This document shows positions 17,159 through 25,508 of a DNA stretch of 64,000 nucleotides, piece by piece (the stretch's first letter is position 1; each line of letters begins with the position of its first letter). The notes beneath the pieces were generated by a model. It was given only the letters and a program-made list of their open reading frames with translations, ran no database searches and was not told the origin of the DNA. Origin of the DNA: CAVRXQ01 sp963838845 (lineage in GTDB: Bacteria > Actinomycetota > Acidimicrobiia > Acidimicrobiales > Bog-793); assembly GCA_963838845.1 (NCBI GenBank), contig CAWISR010000003.1:1505409-1569408 (forward strand), given 5' to 3'. The position numbers and the translations under genes were made by a program.

Positions 17159-17815
17159 GTGACGCGAGCGTCGCGCTCGACGACGCGAAGTGACGGCGAC
17201 GCGCGCCCGGTTGCCCTCGGTGGCGACGGCGCGTCCGAACCCCTCTACAAGTCGATCTGTGACCGGCCGTGGTCGTTCGTCCACCAGGTGCACGGCGGTC
17301 GCGTCCTTTCGATCGACCGCGCGCAGCACGCACTGGAAGACGCCGACGCGCTCGTCACAACGGCGACCGGGACGCCGCTCTGTGTCCTCGGCGCCGATTG
17401 CGCGCTCGTCGGGTTCGCAGGCGATGGCGTCGTCGCCGTGGCGCACGCCGGCTGGCGCGGCCTTGTCGCCGGGGTCATTGACGCCGCGGTCCAGGCGATG
17501 CGCGAGCGCGGCGCCGGTCGGGTCCACGCGGTCCTGTCGGCGTGCATCCATCCGGAGTGCTACGCGTTCTCGCCCGAGGACGTCGACCGCGTCGCGGCGT
17601 GCTTCGGCGACGAGGTGCGTGCCCGCGCCGCGGGCGGCCAGGCGGCGCTCGACCTGCCCGCCGCGGTGCGGTCGGCGCTGCGACGCGCCGGCGTCGAGCT
17701 CGCGGTCGACCTCGACGCGTGCACCGCATGCGAAGGAGGCTGGTTCTCCCACCGCGCCCGCAATGATCGAGCGCGGCACGCGCTCGTCATCTGGCGCGAC
17801 TTCCGCGATGGATGA
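17159..17815 (+). CDS. pgeF: Peptidoglycan editing factor / laccase-domain protein (YfiH family)
   Basis: A 218-residue protein of the Cu-oxidase_4/YfiH family. The metal-site residues are visible in QVHGG, VLGADCALVGF and VAHAGWRG (His, Cys, His). Members act on purine nucleosides in vitro, and in E. coli YfiH/PgeF removes wrongly built UDP-MurNAc-L-Ser products, which fits a place right after ftsZ. It starts with GTG 33 nt after ftsZ. The N-terminus is shorter than usual and very Arg/Ser-rich, so the exact start is uncertain. It overlaps the next gene by 8 nt. Confidence 0.85.
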   Translation: MTRASRSTTRSDGDARPVALGGDGASEPLYKSICDRPWSFVHQVHGGRVLSIDRAQHALEDADALVTTATGTPLCVLGADCALVGFAGDGVVAVAHAGWRGLVAGVIDAAVQAMRERGAGRVHAVLSACIHPECYAFSPEDVDRVAACFGDEVRARAAGGQAALDLPAAVRSALRRAGVELAVDLDACTACEGGWFSHRARNDRARHALVIWRDFRDG

Positions 17816-18506
17816 CGACGCCGCTCGACGCGCCGTCGACGCGCGAACGGTTCGCCACCGCCTCGAGTCGGTGCGCGAGCGCATCGCCAGGGCCGGCGAT
17901 GCCGACATCGTGACGATCGTCGGGGTGACGAAGGCCTTCGGTGTCGAGGCGGCGCTCGCCGCACGAGCGGCGGGGATCTTCGACTTGGGCGAGAACTACG
18001 CCGCCGAGCTCGTCGAAAAGGCCGCAGCGCTCGCCGCCTCGGCGGGCGACCCCGTGCGCTGGCACCTGATCGGAGGCGTCCAGCGCCGGTCCCTGCGACG
18101 CCTGGCGCCGTTCGTCGCCATGTACCAGAGCGTCGACCGGGAGGCCGAGGCGTCGGCGATCGCCCGCCAAGCGCCCGGTGCCGCCGTCCTGATCGAGGTC
18201 GAAACGACCGGCATCGCCGGCCGGGGCGGCGTGCCGCCCGAGGGCGTCGGCCGCCTCGTCGAGCACTCGGCGCAGTCCGGACTCGACGTGCAAGGGCTGA
18301 TGACCGTGGCCGCGCCAGACGACGAGGTCGCGGCGCACCGCAGCTTTCGTGTCGTGCGAGGGCTCGTCGACGCCCTGGGTCTGCGGGTCGCGTCGATGGG
18401 GATGAGCGACGACTTCGCGATCGCCGTCGAGGAGGGCTCGACGATGGTGCGGCTGGGGAGGGTGCTCTTCGGTGCTCGCCCGACACGGGGGGCGGTGTCA
18501 CAATAG
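17808..18506 (+). CDS. yggS: YggS-family pyridoxal phosphate homeostasis protein
   Basis: A 232-residue single-domain PLP-binding protein. The PLP-lysine region reads VGVTKAFG, and the C-terminal signature MGMSDDFAIAVEEGSTMVRLG is split by the phosphate-binding Ser/Thr. Family members have no known catalytic activity and keep PLP and amino-acid pools balanced. The gene regularly lies between ftsZ and sepF/divIVA in Gram-positive bacteria, as it does here. The ATG at 17808 lies inside the end of pgeF. Confidence 0.92.
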   Translation: MDDDAARRAVDARTVRHRLESVRERIARAGDADIVTIVGVTKAFGVEAALAARAAGIFDLGENYAAELVEKAAALAASAGDPVRWHLIGGVQRRSLRRLAPFVAMYQSVDREAEASAIARQAPGAAVLIEVETTGIAGRGGVPPEGVGRLVEHSAQSGLDVQGLMTVAAPDDEVAAHRSFRVVRGLVDALGLRVASMGMSDDFAIAVEEGSTMVRLGRVLFGARPTRGAVSQ

Positions 18507-18528
18507 ATTCCGGCGCTAAAGGAGCAAG

Positions 18529-19047
18529 ATGTCATCGTTCATGAACAAGGCGCTCGCGTACCTCGGGCTGAAAGACATCGAGGACGACGAGCTGTACGGG
18601 GACGCGCTCGAGCCGACAGGCCAGCACCGCATCGAGCGGACCGTCTACCCCGCGACCGAGGACACCGGCTCGCACCCGAGTCACGCGACCGTCCGGCCCA
18701 TCACCGCGGCGGACCCGCGCCGACCCGCGGGGTCCGCGGTCGTGCGGCCGATCACGAAGGCGAAGACACCGGCCGGCAAGGTGCACGTCGTGGCGCCGTC
18801 ACAGTTCCGCGACGCGCAGGAGATCGGTGACGTCGTGAAGCAGGGCAACCCTGTGATCGTCAACCTGCAAGGGTCCGAGCGCGATCTTTCGCGGCGGATG
18901 ATCGATTTCTGCTCGGGACTCACCTACGCGCTCGACGGGCAGATGGAGAAGGTGGCCGATCAGGTCTTTCTGCTCGCTCCCACCGACGTCGAGGTTCCTG
19001 CGGAGGAGCGTCTGCGCCTGCAAGAGCGCGGCCTGTACCGCTCCTGA
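18529..19047 (+). CDS. sepF: Cell division protein SepF
   Basis: A 172-residue protein with a short amphipathic N-terminus (SSFMNKALAYLGLKD) for membrane contact, an acidic/Pro-rich linker and the SepF domain (VVAPSQFRDAQEIGD, then NLQGSERDLSRRMIDFCSGL). SepF anchors FtsZ to the membrane and replaces FtsA in actinobacteria; no ftsA lies in this cluster. A strong SD, AAAGGAGCAAG, comes directly before the ATG. Confidence 0.94.
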   Translation: MSSFMNKALAYLGLKDIEDDELYGDALEPTGQHRIERTVYPATEDTGSHPSHATVRPITAADPRRPAGSAVVRPITKAKTPAGKVHVVAPSQFRDAQEIGDVVKQGNPVIVNLQGSERDLSRRMIDFCSGLTYALDGQMEKVADQVFLLAPTDVEVPAEERLRLQERGLYRS

Positions 19048-19087
19048 TCATCTCGACGCCGACCGCGCGACGGGGAGCGCGCGCCTC

Positions 19088-19351
19088 GTGATCGTCCGGA
19101 TCATCGTGGACGTCTTGCAGGCCTACATCGTCATCCTGCTCGCGCGGATCATCCTCACGTGGTTCCCGATCAACCCGTGGTCACGCTGGGCACGCGTGGA
19201 ACGCTTCCTCGGGACGATCACCGATCCGGTGCTGAAACCCGTCCGGCGCATCCTGCCGCCGATTCGCGTCGGGTCGATGGGACTCGACCTCTCCCCGATC
19301 GTCGTCTTCTTCGCTCTCGAGATACTGATCACGGTGATCCGCGTCCACTGA
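19088..19351 (+). CDS. yggT: YggT family membrane protein
   Basis: A small membrane protein of 87 residues with two hydrophobic helices at the ends and a central basic loop WARVERFLGTITDPVLKPVRR, typical for YggT. The molecular function is not firmly known; the family is linked to division and osmotic stress. Its place between sepF and divIVA is conserved in Gram-positive bacteria. The start is a GTG with a weak SD (GGGGAG about 14 nt upstream). Confidence 0.85.
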   Translation: MIVRIIVDVLQAYIVILLARIILTWFPINPWSRWARVERFLGTITDPVLKPVRRILPPIRVGSMGLDLSPIVVFFALEILITVIRVH

Positions 19352-19467
19352 GTCGTGGGGTGATCCCCCATGTCACCGGGGTCGGGGCGTAGGATTCGCG
19401 GATCAAAGGGCGCGGAACCAGGCGCATCGGCTCAGCGCGTACGGGCCAAGTGATCGAGGAGTGACGC

Positions 19468-20469
19468 ATGGAAATTTCGGGTCGAGTCCTCCGAGAAGTT
19501 GAATTTCGCGACCGCCTGCGCGGTTACGACACCGAGGAGGTCGACGAGTTCCTGGAGAAGGTCGCCGTCGCGGTCGACGACCTCCTTGCGCAGCTCGATG
19601 CGGCGAAGGCAACCGCAACACGCGCCGAAGAGAGCCCCGACATCGACGAGTCGTTACGCCGCACACTCGTGCTCGCCCAGAGAACCGCTGACCTCGCGAT
19701 CAAAGAGGCACGCGACGAGGCGTCGGCGATGATGGAGGATGCGCGCGCGCAAGCCGAAGAACTCGTCGGTTCGGCGCGTCAAGAGTCGAGCCAGTTGCGC
19801 GCTGAGGCACAGGTGCGAGCGAAAGAGACGATTGCAGACCTCGAGGAGCGCAAGGTTCAGCTCGAAACCGAGGTTGCGGAGACCTCGAACTTCATCGAGG
19901 CGCTCCGCAAGCAGCTCGTGTTCGCCCTGCAGGGCGCGCTCGAGACCGTCGGAGAGTCGCTGAAGCCACCGGCCCCGATGTCGTCTTCGGTACGCAAGCG
20001 CCTCGAATCCGTCGCGAAGGACGGGGACGAAGATGAGAAGCCGTCTCGTCCTTCGCGTGCCGACGATCTCGCGGGGCCGCCGACCGAAGGCGTCGCCTCC
20101 GCCGACGTCGAAGAGACCGAGGAAAACGGCGAGCCGGAAACCGAGGAGAAGCTCGCGCTCGTCGAAGTCGACGAAGAGGACCGCGAAAGCGAAAAGTCGA
20201 GGCACTCGCGCCGCGACGAGAAGTCCTCTTCACGCGTCGGGAAGGCGGCCGCGGCTGAAAAGGAGCCGGACGAGGATCTCGAGGCGTTCTCGATCACCGG
20301 TGAGGAGGCGATCGTCTCGGTTGAGAGCGTCGTCGACCCCGACGAGGAACTGTGGCAGCGGTGGGCGAAGGGGGCCGACCTCGACACCGACGCCGTGCCG
20401 GAGACGCGTTCGCGTTCGCTGCGTTCGAGCGGCCGCGCCGAGCGGAGCGAGAGAGGCTTTTCGGCGTAA
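19468..20469 (+). CDS. divIVA: DivIVA/Wag31-like polar growth and septum protein
   Basis: A 333-residue coiled-coil protein. The N-terminal DivIVA lipid-binding domain is clear: EFRDRLRGYDTEEVDEFLEKV at about residues 12-32, allowing for gaps. A long coiled coil follows (about 60-165), then a disordered acidic region rich in Glu, Asp and Ser. Wag31/DivIVA marks curved membranes and directs peptidoglycan synthesis. A good SD (GAGGAG) precedes the ATG. The 116-nt gap before it contains TAGGAT at 19391-19396 as a possible -10. It ends 16 nt before the convergent ileS. Confidence 0.9.
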   Translation: MEISGRVLREVEFRDRLRGYDTEEVDEFLEKVAVAVDDLLAQLDAAKATATRAEESPDIDESLRRTLVLAQRTADLAIKEARDEASAMMEDARAQAEELVGSARQESSQLRAEAQVRAKETIADLEERKVQLETEVAETSNFIEALRKQLVFALQGALETVGESLKPPAPMSSSVRKRLESVAKDGDEDEKPSRPSRADDLAGPPTEGVASADVEETEENGEPETEEKLALVEVDEEDRESEKSRHSRRDEKSSSRVGKAAAAEKEPDEDLEAFSITGEEAIVSVESVVDPDEELWQRWAKGADLDTDAVPETRSRSLRSSGRAERSERGFSA

Positions 20470-20485
20470 GCCGCCGGGCGCAAAC

Positions 20486-23400
20486 CTAGGAAGGCGCGAC
20501 CCGGAGCCGCACCGCGACCGGTCTGCCGTCCGATAGCCGGTGGAAGCCGTCGGAGGATTCGCCGGCCGCGCCTTCACCGTCGGTCGTGACCGACAGGCTG
20601 CTGGCGAGCGTCTGGCGCTTCAGCTCTTCGCCCCACGCTTCGAGCACGGGTGCGACGTCCTTCGGCACGACGAGTACGAGATCGATCCGGTCGCTGACGG
20701 CGAGATCGGCGTTGCGGCGCTCTTGCTGCACGATGCGGACGAGGTCGCGCGCCGTCCCTTCCGCCTCGAGTTCAGGCGTTCGCGTCATGTCGAGGACAAC
20801 GACACCGCGAGCGGAATCGACGACCCGCGCCGAGACCGGATCCGAAGGGACGACCCGGAGCTCGAACTCGCCGTCGAGGAGCGGAACCCCGTCCGCCTCG
20901 ACGCCGCCTTCGCGATCCGCGGACCAGCGGCCGGCGCGCACGGCGCCGATCACCGCCTGCGTAGCGGCGCCGAGCCGCGGGCCGAGCGCCGAGGGAACGA
21001 CGCTGAGTGTCGTCGTCGCGAACGACGCCGCATCGTCGCGCAGCTCGACGGCCTTCACGTTCGCCTCTTCGGCGACGAGGCCGCAAAACGCCGCGAGCGC
21101 CGATGCCCGGGGGTGCGCAACCGTCACCGACTTGAGGGGCAGACGGGCCCGCAGCCCGTTCGCCTTGCGAATCGAGTGGATCGCGGAACAGACCTCGCGC
21201 ACGAGTTCCATCGTCTCGACGAGCTCTGCGTCGTCGGGAAGGAGCGCGGAGTCCGGCCAGTCGGCGAGATGGACGCTGCGGGCGCCGGTGAGGCCGCGAA
21301 AGACGGTCTCAGAAAGGAACGGCAGGAGCGGTGCCGAGGCGCGCGCCACGACGTCGAGCACGGTGTGCAGCGTGTCGTACGCGTCGCGCTTGTCATCGCC
21401 GTCGCCGTCGTCCGCCGGGCGCCAGAAGCGCTCGCGGCTCCGGCGGATGTACCAGTTCGTCAAGGCGTCGAGGAAAGACGGGTACTGCGCGGCAGCACCG
21501 GCGAGGTCGTACGCGTCGTAGGCCTTCGTGACGCCCTCCAAGAAGCGGCGCGTCTTCGCCAATATGTACCGGTCGAGCTCGCCCCGCTGATCGACGCGCA
21601 CCTTGCCAGTGATCTGATCGGTGCGCCCGTAGAGGCTCAACCAGTGGAACGAGTTCCAGATCGGGTTCATCACCGTTCGCACCGGCTCGGACATCGCCTG
21701 TTCTTCGAGGGTGACGTCGAGACCGCGGAGCACCGGCGACGCGAGCAGATACCACCGCATCGCGTCGGCGCCCCAGGTCGAAAAGAACGCCTCGGGATCG
21801 GGGAAGTTCCGGAGGCGCTTCGACAGCTTGCGGCCGTCGCGGCCGAGCAAAATGCCGTGCGCGATGCAGTTCTCGAAAGCGGGTCGATCGAACAGCGCCG
21901 TGGACAAGACGTGGAGCGTGTAGAACCAGCCGCGCGTCTGGCTGACGTACTCACAGATGAAGTCGGCCGGGAAGTTGTCCTCGAAGCGCCGCTCGTTCTC
22001 GAAGGGGTAGTGGAGCTGGGCGAAGGGCATTGAGCCCGAGTCGAACCAGCAGTCGAGCACGTCCTCCACCCGTCGCATCATCGACTTGCCGGTCGGATCG
22101 TCTGGGTTCGGGCGCACGAGCGCGTCGATGGCGGGGCGGTGGAGGTCTGCGGGCCGGACGCCGAAGTCGCGTTCGAGCTCGTCGAGCGAGCCGTAGACGT
22201 CCTCACGGGGATAGTTCGGATCGTCGGATTGCCAAACCGGGATCGGGGTGCCCCAATACCGGTTGCGCGAGATCGACCAGTCGCGGGCGCCTTCGAGCCA
22301 GTTCCCGAAGGCGCCGGTCCCGACGTGCTGGGGCATCCATTTGATCTCGCGGTTGAGCGCGACCATGCGCTGCTTGATCGCCGTCACCTCGACGAAGAAC
22401 GAGCTCACCGCGCGGTAGATGAGCGGCGTGTCGGTCCGCCAACAGTGCGGGTAGCTGTGCGCATAGTCCTCTCGTCGGATGAGCGCGTCCTTGTTTGAGA
22501 GGGCAGCGATGATCGGCTCGTTCGCCTCGAAGACCTGCACGCCTGCGTAGTCGGTGACCTGGGTGTCGAAGCGTCCGGTTGCGTCGACGGGGTTGACGAC
22601 GGCGATCCCGGCCCGCTCGCAGATCCGCTGGTCGTCCTCGCCGAATCCTGGCGCCATGTGCACGACGCCGGTGCCCTCGTCGTTCGCGACGAAGGCGTCC
22701 CCGAGCACGACGAAGGCGTTCGGTTGCTCGACGAAGTAGTCAAACAGCGGGCGGTAGGTCCGACCGACGAGGCTTCCGCCGCGCACCGTCCCCACGAGGA
22801 CAGCGCCTTCGAGTTCGTCGGCGTAGTGCGGGGCGCGCGACTCAGAAAGCAGATAGCGCGTGCCGTCTTTTTCGTAGATCACGTACGTGATGTCGGGACC
22901 GACCGCGAGCGCGAGATTCGATGGCAGCGTCCACGGCGTCGTCGTCCAGACGAGCGCGGCGAGCTCACCGGACTCGGGTCCTGTCGCTTGCGGATCGGCG
23001 TCGATCGAGAACGCGACCGTCACCGCCGGGTCGACGCGTTCGCGCAGGGCGTCGTCCTGTCGGGTCTCGAAGTTCGAAAGCGGGGTTTCGCACTCCCAGC
23101 AGTAGGGGAGGACGCGCAAGCCCTCGTAGATGAGCCCGCGCTCGTGCAAGGACTTGAAGGCCCAAAGGACGCTTTCCATATAGGAGAGGTCCATCGTCTT
23201 GTAGGCGTTCTCGAAGTCGACCCAGCGCGCCTGGCGCGCGACGCCGCTCTCCCACGCAGCCGTGTACTTCAGCACGGACGTCCGGCAGCGGTCGTTGAAG
23301 CGGTCGATGCCATAGGCGGTGATCCGGGCGCGCCCGGAGACACCGAGTTCTTTCTCGGCCTCGACTTCAGCGGGAAGGCCATGGCAGTCCCAGCCGAATC

Positions 23401-23668
23401 GGCGCTCGACGCGCTCGCCGCGCATCGTGTGGTACCTCGGCATCGCGTCCTTTACGAAGCCGGTGAGCAGGTGGCCGTAGTGCATCTGGCCGTTCGCGAA
23501 CGGCGGCCCGTCGTAGAAGACGTACTGGTTCTCCGGGTCGCGCGCCTCGACCGAGGACTCGAACGTGTGGTCCTCGTGCCAGTACTCGAGGAGCGCCTCC
23601 TCGGCGCGGGGGTAGTCCGGCGTCGACGGGACGTCGGGATACATCGAGGTCACGCCGGGTTTTGCCAT
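20486..23668 (-). CDS. ileS: Isoleucine--tRNA ligase, eukaryotic-like (IleS2-type)
   Basis: A class I aminoacyl-tRNA synthetase of 1,060 residues. The HIGH motif appears as HYGH (residues 63-66, in PFANGQMHYGHLLTG) and KMSKS as KLSKR (about 614-618, in KLSKRLRNFPDP). This wording and the length above 1,000 residues place it with the IleS2/eukaryotic-like IleRS, a type often insensitive to mupirocin. The start is taken as the ATG at 23668, not a longer in-frame extension, because a TACTGT box ends 6 nt upstream. There is no T-box leader: only 19 bp separate it from the divergent DUF167 gene. Confidence 0.93.
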   Translation of the reverse strand: MAKPGVTSMYPDVPSTPDYPRAEEALLEYWHEDHTFESSVEARDPENQYVFYDGPPFANGQMHYGHLLTGFVKDAMPRYHTMRGERVERRFGWDCHGLPAEVEAEKELGVSGRARITAYGIDRFNDRCRTSVLKYTAAWESGVARQARWVDFENAYKTMDLSYMESVLWAFKSLHERGLIYEGLRVLPYCWECETPLSNFETRQDDALRERVDPAVTVAFSIDADPQATGPESGELAALVWTTTPWTLPSNLALAVGPDITYVIYEKDGTRYLLSESRAPHYADELEGAVLVGTVRGGSLVGRTYRPLFDYFVEQPNAFVVLGDAFVANDEGTGVVHMAPGFGEDDQRICERAGIAVVNPVDATGRFDTQVTDYAGVQVFEANEPIIAALSNKDALIRREDYAHSYPHCWRTDTPLIYRAVSSFFVEVTAIKQRMVALNREIKWMPQHVGTGAFGNWLEGARDWSISRNRYWGTPIPVWQSDDPNYPREDVYGSLDELERDFGVRPADLHRPAIDALVRPNPDDPTGKSMMRRVEDVLDCWFDSGSMPFAQLHYPFENERRFEDNFPADFICEYVSQTRGWFYTLHVLSTALFDRPAFENCIAHGILLGRDGRKLSKRLRNFPDPEAFFSTWGADAMRWYLLASPVLRGLDVTLEEQAMSEPVRTVMNPIWNSFHWLSLYGRTDQITGKVRVDQRGELDRYILAKTRRFLEGVTKAYDAYDLAGAAAQYPSFLDALTNWYIRRSRERFWRPADDGDGDDKRDAYDTLHTVLDVVARASAPLLPFLSETVFRGLTGARSVHLADWPDSALLPDDAELVETMELVREVCSAIHSIRKANGLRARLPLKSVTVAHPRASALAAFCGLVAEEANVKAVELRDDAASFATTTLSVVPSALGPRLGAATQAVIGAVRAGRWSADREGGVEADGVPLLDGEFELRVVPSDPVSARVVDSARGVVVLDMTRTPELEAEGTARDLVRIVQQERRNADLAVSDRIDLVLVVPKDVAPVLEAWGEELKRQTLASSLSVTTDGEGAAGESSDGFHRLSDGRPVAVRLRVAPS

Positions 23669-23671
23669 CGA

Positions 23672-23682
23672 CCTACAGTAGG
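23672..23682. promoter_or_regulatory. Palindromic shared -10 box for ileS and the DUF167 gene
   Basis: The perfect palindrome CCTACAGTAGG reads as a -10 box on both strands: TACAGT on + (23674-23679, 8 nt before the ATG at 23688) and TACTGT on - (6 nt before the ileS ATG at 23668). With so short a space both transcripts would be leaderless. No good -35 box is visible on either side. Confidence 0.6.
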
Positions 23683-23687
23683 CGGCC

Positions 23688-24062
23688 ATGGCTGAGGACC
23701 TGTTCGACGTCGAGCAACCGACGGCGTCCGACGCGGACGCACCGTCGATCGTGTTGCGGTTGTCGGTCCAACCCGGCGCCGGACGTTCGATCGTGACCGG
23801 GCGACGCGGAGACGCGCTCGCCGTGCGGGTCGCACCACCACCGCTCGACGGTCGGGCGAACGCGGCTGTCGTCGAGCTCGTTGCGGATCTCTTCGACGTT
23901 CCGCGAGCAGACGTCGATCTCGTGGGCGGGGAGAAAAACCGACAAAAGCGCGTGCGGGTGCGCGGCGTCGCCGCCGAACGGGCGCGACGCGTCCTAGACG
24001 GCGCGTTGGAGGAATCAGCATCCGCGTCGTCCCGGCCCCGGCCGCACCGACGACGCCGCTGA
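23688..24062 (+). CDS. DUF167 (YggU-like) protein
   Basis: A 124-residue protein. The DUF167 core is visible from about residue 20: LSVQPGAGRSIVTG, LAVRVAPPPLDGRANAA, then VDLVGGEKNRQKRVRV, a small alpha/beta domain of unknown function found in all kingdoms. A basic Arg/Pro tail follows. In many bacteria the gene lies near the yggS-yggT group and ileS, as here. It starts 8 nt after a TACAGT box with no SD, so it is probably leaderless. Confidence 0.88.
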   Translation: MAEDLFDVEQPTASDADAPSIVLRLSVQPGAGRSIVTGRRGDALAVRVAPPPLDGRANAAVVELVADLFDVPRADVDLVGGEKNRQKRVRVRGVAAERARRVLDGALEESASASSRPRPHRRRR

Positions 24063-24147
24063 CGAGGAAGTTCGTCGTGGAGGGCCGGCCGGTTGACGAG
24101 GGCGATCGGGTAACCTAGCGGACCCTCCGCAAGACGATCGGGAATCG

Positions 24148-24999
24148 ATGCCTGCAAAGTCACCGAAGAAAACGTCGCGAACTGCTGGGGCGCGCAAGTC
24201 GACCCCCGATAAGGCGACCAAGGCCCTAAAGAAGTCCAAGCCGCGCGCCACGGTCGCGAAGAAGGCGACGAAGGCTGCGGCCAAAAAGACGACCCGTCCG
24301 CCGACGAGGTCGGCGGCGGCAAAGGTGACGAAAGCGGTAAGGGCTGTCGCGAAGAAGGCGACGAAGGCTACGGCCAAAAAAACGACCCGTCCGCCCGCGA
24401 AGGCGACGAAGCGAGCGGCGACTCCCGTGAAGGCCGTGCCAAGGAAGCAGGCCGCGAAGGCGGTGGCGAAAGCTCCGGCGAAGGCGGCCACGAAACACAT
24501 CGCCGGCGTTCGGCCGGCGAAGGCCGCCCCGGCGACGGCGAAGGTCGCTCCGGCGCCCGAAAGGCCCGCGCCGAGACCGCCGATCCGCCCGCCCAAGCCG
24601 GAGCCGAAGCGTCTCGAGACGGGTTACACCGACGAGAAATTCCTCGGCCACCAAAAAGCGGCGCTCGAGCGCGAGCGTGCGACCTACGTGGAGCAGGCGA
24701 ACAGCTTGCAGGCCGAGGCTGACCTCTTGATCGCGGAAATGGAGCCTGGGGACATCCAGTTCGACGAGGAATCCGGCGAGGGCGGCACCGTTGCCGTCGA
24801 CCGCGAACGGGACCTCGCTCTGTCCGCCCAGGCACTCGAGGCCGTGGCAGAGATCGACGCCGCGCTCGAGAAGATCGCGAGTGGGAAGTACGGCATCTGT
24901 GAGAACTGCGGCCAACTCATAGCGAAGGCCAGGCTGGAGGCCTTGCCGTACGCTCGACTGTGCATCGCTTGCAAGAGCGGCGGGCTGTCTCGCCGCTGA
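24148..24999 (+). CDS. DksA/TraR zinc-finger protein with histone H1-like N-terminal tail
   Basis: A 283-residue protein in two parts. Residues 1 to about 150 are almost only Lys, Ala, Pro, Thr and Arg, with repeats of the AKKATKA and KKTTRPP type like the tails of histone H1-like nucleoid proteins. Residues about 160-283 form a DksA/TraR domain: a helical hairpin and a C4 zinc finger (Cys251, Cys254, Cys272, Cys275). DksA-type proteins bind the RNA polymerase secondary channel; the basic tail should bind DNA. It is followed by lspA and rluD, a frequent actinobacterial order. The SD before the ATG is weak. Confidence 0.85.
   Translation: MPAKSPKKTSRTAGARKSTPDKATKALKKSKPRATVAKKATKAAAKKTTRPPTRSAAAKVTKAVRAVAKKATKATAKKTTRPPAKATKRAATPVKAVPRKQAAKAVAKAPAKAATKHIAGVRPAKAAPATAKVAPAPERPAPRPPIRPPKPEPKRLETGYTDEKFLGHQKAALERERATYVEQANSLQAEADLLIAEMEPGDIQFDEESGEGGTVAVDRERDLALSAQALEAVAEIDAALEKIASGKYGICENCGQLIAKARLEALPYARLCIACKSGGLSRR
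24254..24396 (+). repeat. Intragenic direct repeat in the H1-like tail (offset 93 bp)
   Basis: Two nearly identical stretches of about 50 bp, 24254-24303 and 24347-24396, encode the same KKATKA-x-AKKTTRPP segment 31 codons apart. This is a recent duplication inside the low-complexity tail; tail length may vary between strains. Confidence 0.8.
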
Positions 25000-25508
25000 A
25001 GGACGAGCCGGATCAGCGCGATCCCGCGCGCCGGAGGCGCCTTCTGGTCGTCGCGGCGTGCGCCGCGGTCGTTCTTGTCGTCGATCAGGTCACAAAGAGT
25101 CTCGCCGTCCATGATCTCGCGAACGGACCCGTGCACGTCGTCGGGCCGTTGTCGTTTGAGCTCGGGTACAACACCGGTGCGGCGTTCTCGATCGGTGCCG
25201 GGCTCACGCTGCCGATCATCGTCATCGCCTTCGTCCTGGTCCTGCTCTTGGCGTGGTTCGCGAGGGGCACGCCGTCCCTGTTGGCCGCCACCGGGACAGG
25301 GATGATCCTCGGGGGGGCGCTCGGCAACCTCTCGGACCGGCTGTTCCGGGGACACGCCGGCGCGGTGGTCGACTTCATCCACTTCAATTTCTGGCCGACC
25401 TTCAACGTCGCAGACGCCTCGATCGTCATCGGGACAATCGTGCTTCTCGTCGCAATCGTGCGCCGACCCGGAGCACCGATCCACGCGGAGGAGGACGAAA
25501 AGCGGTGA
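24960..25508 (+). CDS. lspA: Lipoprotein signal peptidase (signal peptidase II)
   Basis: A 182-residue membrane aspartyl protease with four hydrophobic helices. Family motifs are present: VDQVTKSLA, NTGAAFSIG, GGALGNLSDRLFRG and, near the end, VVDFIHFNFWPTFNVADASI with the second catalytic Asp. It cuts the signal peptide of prolipoproteins in the membrane. The start is uncertain: GTG 24960 lies inside the end of the previous gene, and TTG 24969 or CTG 24996 are also possible. The stop overlaps the rluD start by 4 nt. Confidence 0.92.
   Translation: MHRLQERRAVSPLKDEPDQRDPARRRRLLVVAACAAVVLVVDQVTKSLAVHDLANGPVHVVGPLSFELGYNTGAAFSIGAGLTLPIIVIAFVLVLLLAWFARGTPSLLAATGTGMILGGALGNLSDRLFRGHAGAVVDFIHFNFWPTFNVADASIVIGTIVLLVAIVRRPGAPIHAEEDEKR

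Noticed and set aside
23669..23800. A T-box leader for ileS, as often seen in actinobacteria.
   Set aside because: Only 19 bp separate ileS from the divergent DUF167 gene, and a -10 box lies 6 nt from the start; no specifier loop or T-box sequence is present.
24254..24396. A CRISPR-like or mobile repeat.
   Set aside because: The two copies are in frame, 93 bp apart, and encode the same Lys/Ala segment; they are a duplication inside one gene. No CRISPR array was seen anywhere in the window.
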